Shown here piece by piece: positions 57,345-64,000 of a stretch of 64,000 bases of DNA. The DNA comes from Sphagnum magellanicum (taxonomy: Eukaryota; Streptophyta; Sphagnopsida; Sphagnales; Sphagnaceae). The notes under the pieces were generated by a model. The model saw only the letters and a program-made list of their open reading frames with translations. It was not told the origin of the DNA and made no database searches. The stretch is taken from positions 806,001 through 870,000 of the forward strand of contig CM038922.1 in assembly GCA_021904315.1 (NCBI GenBank), written 5' to 3'. The position numbers and the translations under genes were made by a program. How positions within the stretch are numbered: position 1 is the first letter of the stretch; every line of letters begins with the position of its first letter.

Positions 57345-59595
57345 CTTGGTTATATTGAGTGCCTTGCATTTTCTGAGATGGAGGCAAGGGCAAGTGACAA
57401 GAAGAAAATCTAGGATGGAGCAAAGGATAAAAGCAAGGGAAAAGTTTCAAACTCCAATTTTGAAGGAAAAGACTCAAGGGTTTTAGAACATCATGAAGAT
57501 AGGGAGAAAGAGGACATTCTCCCATTTGAGTCACTAGTTGATGCTCAAGTGAGACAACTTAACGTGTTTCTTGGTGGGGAAGCTGGATCTAAAGGTTTCC
57601 AAGGCATTCCTTCCCAACAATATCAGAATCGGAACCTTGGTGTGGATGTTTCACAAAGATCACATAAGCGGGTTCTTCCACCTCCAATAGGATACACTTA
57701 ACAAGGAGTTTGCAGAGTAATGTGAAGCTACTCAACCTATCCTGGCCTTCCATCTTAATGTCTAGGTTGGAGCTTGGGTGTTAGTTCGAGGAATTTACAC
57801 AACTTGATGACTTCATTACCACTGTAAGTTAATTACCCCATTTCCTTTAGTTTCCACAAGTTCATGGAATATTTGTGAAACTTGTAGAATTGATGTTAGA
57901 ATTCTTTTTTGGAAATGTTGGGTCATTCAAAATTTGGTGTCGAATTTTGGTCAACACAATAAACATTCCACAATTTTTGCACCAAACTTTCTTGAGTGCT
58001 AAACATTTTGCCTTCCGAATTGCACCCATCACCAAGCTTTGATACCAAAGTTTGGTGACATCTCCATGTTCGATACACTCACCAAACTTCAATGTTGGAG
58101 TTTGGTGGTTTTCCCATTTTGGAACTACTCACCAAACTTCGGCACCAAAGTTTGGTGAGGAATCCACATAGGATCCCCTCACCAAACTTTGGTGTCAAAG
58201 TTTGGTGAGAATTCCATGTATTATCCTTTCACCAAACTTCGATGCCGAAGTTTGGTGAGGAGTCCACCTAGGAACCTCCTCTTCTACTTTCATTTCTTAA
58301 AGTTTCATCAACATTGTTTGATTTTTTGAATTGTGTCTCTGCAGATCTCCCCAAAAAAGAAAATGGATCTTGTGATTATAGCCATCCCAAGCAATTTCCT
58401 GGTGCCTTATTTCTCTGACCCGACATTCTTTATCCCATCCTAGAATTAGAATGTCAACAACTTTATTGATTTTATTATTTTGTTTTCTGACAAATTCTTA
58501 TCTAAGAATGGAGCAATGTTTTTTTCCATGTTGATGACTTGTGTGTGTTGAAGGAGATCCGATCTTTCTTGGAGAGCTATTTTTTGAAGATTTGCATGAA
58601 GTGGATTATAATAAATAGTCTTCAATAGACAAGTAGCAAGGACCACATGTCGAAGGTATTGATTTTTTTTGTGCTTACTTTTGTTTCATTTCTTTCTTTT
58701 CATTCAAATATGGTAACACTTGGGTTTTCCTTTAGACTTTTGTGCACAAGGCTACATTGTAGTTGGTCAAGGTCCCGAATCCTAATATGGGGACCAACCC
58801 ACAATCTTGTTTCCATCCCCTTTCGCTTGATTCCACAACCAAGGGAATCAACATAGCCTCTAAAGATGTCTTATACAATTTCATAGGCCTCACAAGTATG
58901 TCTAGATCAAGCTTGGGGAAACCATTCAAAACCATAAGAAAGATTGACCTTAAGATGATGCAAGCATTCATCAAGGCATGCATGGGGCCTAGAGCCCTTG
59001 TTGTCAACCTCAATTGCAAACCACGTCATTATAAACCAATCTCCTTTTTTACATTTGAATAGACTTTACAATTGAGTCGAAAATAACATATCTTCTTCTT
59101 ATATGTTCTATAGGTAATAACATTTGGGCATGTCAAGGGCTTAACCTTAACATTCTTGCCCTTGAGCCAAAAGAGCTCTTGTTCCAGGAGGTTCTCACAA
59201 TTTTCTCCTCATTTCCTCCACTACCACTCACAAACACTTTTGCTGCCAACCCATATGAAGACTCCCCTATTAAGAAGAAATGCAAAATTATTTTGGATTG
59301 TGAGTAAGGTTCCTAATTGCAATTCTTCCAATTCTTTCATAGTAATTCCCACTTCTATCACAAAAACTTACTTCATGTTTGTTTGCAGAGATTAACCTCA
59401 AAGAATCCATTTTTTGCACACCCTAGGTTCCTCTGAAGTCCTTTGACTAGTCCAATATTGCCTTCTTGTGTTGAAGCCCAAGCTAGTGCTATGGCGAACA
59501 TGCAATCCTCACCATCAATTGTTGTTTCATCACCGTCTTATGATCCTCATTTTGTTGCCTTTATTGACATAGAGGCGGAAGTTTCAAATTCATGA
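57345..59595 (+). pseudogene. Decayed multi-exon gene, unidentified
   Basis: Coding-like blocks line up with splice-like signals. Block 1 ends at donor GTAAGT (57824). Block 2 runs from acceptor TCTCTGCAG to donor GTATTG (58345-58655), with EIRSFLESYFLKICMKWIII. Block 3 starts after TTTCCTTTAG (58736-59062), with NPQSCFHPLSLDSTTKGINI, ASKDVLYNFIGL and KTIRKIDLKMMQAFIKACMG. Block 4 follows TTCTATAG (59114-59299), with EPKELLFQEVLTIFSSFPPL and ends at GTGAGT. Block 5 follows TTTGCAG (59389) and stops at 59593-59595. Stops in several blocks mark it as broken. I do not recognise the family; a transposon gene is possible. Confidence 0.4.
57928..58262. repeat. Tandem array of ~50-bp hairpin units
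   Basis: Units start about every 50 bases at 58028, 58078, 58128, 58178 and 58229, with two weaker ones at 57928 and 57978. Each contains a near-palindrome of the form CACCAAACTT-loop-AAGTTTGGTG, for example at 58130-58159, separated by ~20 bases of less conserved spacer. The array lies in the first presumed intron of the decayed gene at 57345-59595. Single strands or transcripts could fold into a row of stem-loops. Confidence 0.88.
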
Positions 59596-62224
59596 CAATT
59601 TTCCATTTTCATTTTTATTTATGTTTGTTAGTTTTTTGAATTGTTTTGTTGAGCTCATGGGTGGATGGCATTTTGTGTGTCATCCCAAGGTTGGGTGGAG
59701 AACTCTTGTTAAATTATAATATGTAAAAATTTCCTTTCCCCTTGCAATTGCAATGTCTTTGTGATATCTTGGTTACAAACTTGGATTAATTCATTAGATG
59801 GTGAATTTCATGGTCTTCTGTTGTGTATATTCACATTGCAACTTGGTGTACTCTCCTCATTTACAAAGCATTTTGTAATTCCATATAGTATTCTTGCATC
59901 CAATATTTTGATTATTTTCTTTGTTCGTATATATAAACTTTAATTTGTTTTTGCATCTTTGTTTGATTATTTGTGTCACTCTAAACCCTTACATCATTTC
60001 AAGTTCATTAGGTTTTTGTTACCAATATTTTCATTGTTCCCTTCTTTTTCAATTTTATGTTGATTTTTAGTTGTTATGTGCCTTGGCATCCATCTTGGTT
60101 TATCCACTATACATTCAAATCTTCTTGATATTACATTGCGTAATATATCCACTAATAAACCCTTCCTAAAGGGAATGGGAAATCTATAATTTATATTCAA
60201 TTATTGGCCACATCAATTTATTTTAAGATATTTTATTCATGTTTTTGTAATTAAAGCAAATTGAACATTTTAATTGACATGAACTATACTCTCTATTGAG
60301 ATTTAAACAAATCATATTTTCTTGGCATTTGAAATAGTGAGTATGTAATTATGTGTTTTCTAGAATCCAATTCATGAACAAGCTATTCTTCTCATCTATT
60401 GATTAGCAAAAGAATAATTCATTTGCACCATTCTTGTCATTGTTCCTTAATTCAAATTGATTATAAGTCATACATGAAGAACTTTTCTAGGGCTATTTTT
60501 TTGCAAATAATATTCAGTTGTTTAAGATGGTTCTATCCAAGTTGCTAGATTAGTCTACTATCGGTTTTATTAAAAGTAAGTTTTGGGTATGTTTATGGTG
60601 TTTTAATAATAAACCATCTGAATCAATGGAAACACCACAATGCACTATACAATAAAATTTCTTGGGGACAAAGATATTTGCAAAGATCACGAGTAAAGAT
60701 TGGAATCCTCTAGTTACGACTTTATTGTCCTCACAATCAGGTTAAATTATTTTCTTCCTAACATACGGTTCCTAGCATCATTTGAAAAGCCTACTTTACA
60801 ATCAACTTTAACCAGTTTTTTACACATGGTTTCTTGCTTCCCCCATACGCTAGTTTCAATACATTATTACTTTGGCTTTGGATTCCTGGATGTCGACTTT
60901 TGTGACAATTGGACTTTCGTTTTCAATGGTTTCCTCCTCTTTTCCATTGCTTAAAACAAGAATTTCCACATCTTCTATTAGCATTTATTTCTCCTTCCCA
61001 TTTTTATGTTTCCTTATTCTATTTGCACTAAGGGACCACAAGTTGAAATTGCTTGTAACATGCTCTTTCAAATCCAACATTGTATTTTCATCTCAACCAA
61101 AGGATGGACTTTTTCCTAGGCGTTCCAATGGGGTGAAGAACTCTTCATACTCTTCTTCTTTGGTTGCTCCTCTCCAAATGATTCCCTCGCTAATATTTTC
61201 CAACTATCCATTCCATGACTTATCTTCATTTCTTTTCCTAGTGTCACAACCATTGGCAGACCCTTGCAATGTAACACATTTATCAATTAAGTTTACCATG
61301 TTCAATCATTACTTGAGAAAAACCATAAATGCAATCAAAACATGAGCTCCATTTTTTTCATGAAATCAATATCAATATTCTTTCATAGGTATCTACATTT
61401 TGGTATTTTGATTTAGGTCGTGGACCCTTGACCTAATAATGTTCCCAACCAACCAACCAACTTGAAGTGAGTTTTATGCCTTGAATTTTATTTTTTCATT
61501 CAAAGTTCGTTGAACAATAACTCACATGTTTTTGCTTGTTTTGGTTGTGTTATGAAAAATTCATGTTGATAAACATCTCTTATCCAAGGTAGCTTTACAA
61601 ACAACAAACTACATATAGTTCAACACCCATCACATCTACTAACAAAACCACATACAATTCCAAGCCCATCCACATCTTGTGCCAACTCTGAATAAACATC
61701 TCATTGCTATCAATGTATTACTATCATAGAATGCATATTTTCGCTTGATTGGGTGAGTTTGAGCATAAGATGTAATAATACTAAAAAATTCCTTTAACAT
61801 TCAATCCAAAGAACACAAAACACTATCCTACTCTATAAATTTTTTTACCACTAAACCAATGATATCTAAACCCTATACTTTGAACTATTTCAACAAATTA
61901 ATTATCTTTGATCGGAGTTTTTTGCTTGATTAAAACATCTGTTGTTTCTTTTAAAAAACATTTAAAAACACACATAAATTATTTTTGACTGAATAAAAAC
62001 TATGTTATGTTTCAAGCCCTGGCTTTGAGAAGGTCAATCTATGTCGAATGCTTAAAGAACCCAACTCTTGAACAACTCTTAAACCTAATCTACACAGTTT
62101 CACTTCTAAATGGAGTTTTCCACAACCATGCATTTTGAATTATAAATTGTTATGTTGCTAGATCTTATGAATATCAATGGTATCGTATGTTTTTATTTCG
62201 GACATACTAGGTACACCCAATTTT
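59596..62224. other. Unassigned DNA with one coding-like minus stretch
   Basis: Between about 60845 and 61290 the minus strand reads nearly open and charge-rich (VTLQGSANGCDTRKRNEDKS, then RGATKEEEYEEFFTPLERLG and GKEEETIENESPIVTKVDIQ). The plus strand of the same stretch is open for 157 codons (60872-61345), but is hydrophobic and serine-rich, as expected of a shadow. I cannot name the family. Confidence 0.35.
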
Positions 62225-63918
62225 TTAATGTGTGCTACTCACATAATAACAACCTGTTTCTATCTTTAGTGTCGTTGGTTCTGTGCTTTCCTCTTCTTCA
62301 TCCATCGCAACATCTTTTGGGCATGGTGTCTTGGGCACTATGCTTTCTTCTTTGTCATCCAACTTTGTCATTTTGCCATTTGGGCATGTTTCATAGTCTT
62401 CTTCTTTGACCTTGCTACTATTTATATTAGCCTCCACTAGCCAGTCCATTTCTTTGCTATAAGCAAGTATTGGTGCTTCATATGGATCATTCTCTGCATT
62501 TGCATCGTTTCTTGGCCAATTCTTTTCTAAGATTGAATCACTTATTTTTGGGGTGCATTGAACCCCAGAAAGTAATCACATTGTTGATGAAATCCTGTTC
62601 TAAAATTTATATTTGTTAGGTTTGTTGGCCATGGATAATATTGAGCATTATACTAAAAAGATGTCTCCAAGTGGTTGTTGCAAGTTGCTTAGAAACTTTG
62701 ATTTAAACATTTTGATCATTGTCCCATATATCTTGTAATCTTGCAAGTGGTTAGTAGATGCCCAATATCCAACCTTTGCCTGGAACTTTGCATTTATACT
62801 CTTCAACTTTCTTTTCTCCACATGTGAGTATAAATCCAAATCTAATGGTGCTTGACAAGAGTATCGTGGATATGGATATTGTGACATGATGCAAATGAAG
62901 AATCTCTACTCTATTTTTCTTTGATGGAACTTTTCAATTTCAATATAAAACTAAATTGAATGCACAAAATAACTTGAGTTTGGGAACATGTCAAGTTCGT
63001 GACATATTTGTAATGGTCCACTCATTTTTTGCATTTAAGTCTAGCATGGCAACTTTATTTTTGATTGGACCATTTGCTTAATAAAGGTGATTTTAGAATA
63101 GTAGGATATGTTAGAATGGTTCCAAATGGCATAACAACTACATCTATTTCATTTGCCACAAAATCAATTATTTGTTCATCATCTCATGCTCAAATTTGAT
63201 CTTTTAGTGAATGTTTATTTCAATAGTCACTATGGAATTGTTTAGTAAGCGGTTTCAATGTTTAATTTCGACCCTTTTTTTTTTCAAATTTGAATATTTC
63301 CTTTTCAAATCACATACTTTGAATAAATATTGATGTAATCATGTGTATTGAACCATAATTTAATGTAAACAATGAGGTTTTATATCCTCTTTCATTTTTC
63401 GACATGTTTTTGTTTTCAACTATTGTACACTTTTCATGGTTTTGAAGCCGACCCTATCATCCAACGATTCACCAGAGGTTTTAACACTTCCTTAATTCTG
63501 GTGGCACCTAGGCTTGCCTGGTTCACTTGCTTGGAGTTGCATACAATTGTCTTTTGGGTTTCATAAACTTTGTTGATAACAAGTTGCCAAACATTACCAA
63601 ATCCTCTGTCAACAAAACGCTCAACAAGCTTGTAAAAAAATGTTTTGGAATCGACTTCTTCATACTAAAACATTTTTTGAAGAAATCCATGGCATGTGTA
63701 AACATTGCCAAATAGTAATCTTCCATATTTTCGTTGGAAATGTGTAAAGTTTGTTTAAGCAACGTAAGAGTTTCTTTGTTTATCTTTGCATTAGCCCATT
63801 GCCATGCCGCCCATTCATCTATTTTGTTAATTGCCCTTTTCCATTTTGTTCCCCATGTTCTGATTTCGAGCAAATGCCAAAGGGGATTTAGTCTGGTATC
63901 ATTTCTTGGATATTCCAA
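62225..63918 (-). pseudogene. Minus-strand coding-like stretches, unidentified
   Basis: Three frames lie on one strand. 63523-63918 (131 codons) is rich in Lys and Trp (KIDEWAAWQWANAKINKETL). 62648-62887 includes SINAKFQAKVGYWASTNHLQ. 62225-62449 is acidic (VAMDEEEESTEPTTLKIETG). They could be remnants of one gene or transposon ORF read leftward, but the gaps hold stops and I see no splice sites or known domain. The right side may continue past the window edge. Confidence 0.25.
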
Positions 63919-64000
63919 GGGTTTTTTTTGTTATTCCATAGATTTTATTTAGTATGTTTGAGATTAGTGTGTATTCCAATCATTAATTCCAAAGTGCTGA

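Noticed and set aside
57928..58262. Possible CRISPR array
   Set aside because: Regular 50-bp spacing with palindromic repeats looks similar, but the spacers are related to one another, there are no cas genes, and the context is plant nuclear DNA.
60872..61345. 157-codon plus-strand frame as a gene
   Set aside because: Its serine- and phenylalanine-rich hydrophobic composition is typical of the antisense of a charged sequence; the minus strand reads more protein-like.
1..64000. tRNA, rRNA or snRNA genes
   Set aside because: No conserved tRNA box sequences or rRNA segments were recognised by eye; a covariance-model scan was not possible here.

Overview
This window looks like repeat-dominated nuclear DNA of a land plant, most likely a seed plant with a large, slowly purged genome (a gymnosperm would fit; this is inference, not proof). 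The evidence is an AT-rich sequence with no operons, old chromodomain-type Ty3/gypsy elements primed by an initiator-tRNA-Met-like site, a plant LINE, a hAT relic, degraded pentatricopeptide (PPR) sequence, and an insert of plastid atpA joined to mitochondrial rps1. I found no gene that reads intact from start to stop, and no tRNA, rRNA or CRISPR array. Nearly every coding-like stretch is broken by stops and frameshifts.

Layout. 1-5.5 kb: unassigned DNA with repeat fragments. 5.5-15.5 kb: two copies of a ~900-bp LTR (family A) in head-to-head orientation. They are followed by a decayed Ty3/gypsy chromovirus (gag, protease, RT, RNase H, integrase, chromodomain) whose protease region is split by a 643-bp MITE-like element. 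15.7-19.3 kb: dispersed repeats. 19.4-21.75 kb: a second, internally deleted gypsy copy of a related family. 22.3-24 kb: an unidentified minus-strand ORF and a 196-bp tandem duplication. 24.9-30.7 kb: a minus-strand LINE (ORF1-like region, endonuclease, RT) interrupted inside RT by a 1498-bp insertion with TIR-like ends and a 7-bp target duplication. 30.7-38.2 kb: mostly unassigned. 38.2-41.2 kb: another LTR A, then two elements with inverted termini. 41.2-46 kb: low-complexity DNA and a LINE 3' end. 46.1-47.5 kb: a minisatellite and a hAT transposase relic. 47.7-51.6 kb: an inverted array of ~540-bp PPR-derived units. 52-53.4 kb: minisatellites. 53.9-54.8 kb: a solo LTR A with a perfect target duplication. 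55.8-56.9 kb: the organelle-derived insert. 57.3-59.6 kb: a decayed, apparently spliced gene whose first intron carries a tandem array of hairpins. 60-64 kb: unassigned, with three minus-strand coding-like stretches.

There is no functional gene network here. The interest lies in nested insertions that can be dated relative to one another, in palindromic and tandem architectures, and in mixed-organelle DNA. Identifications rest on reading the translations against known family motifs; no alignment or database search was run.
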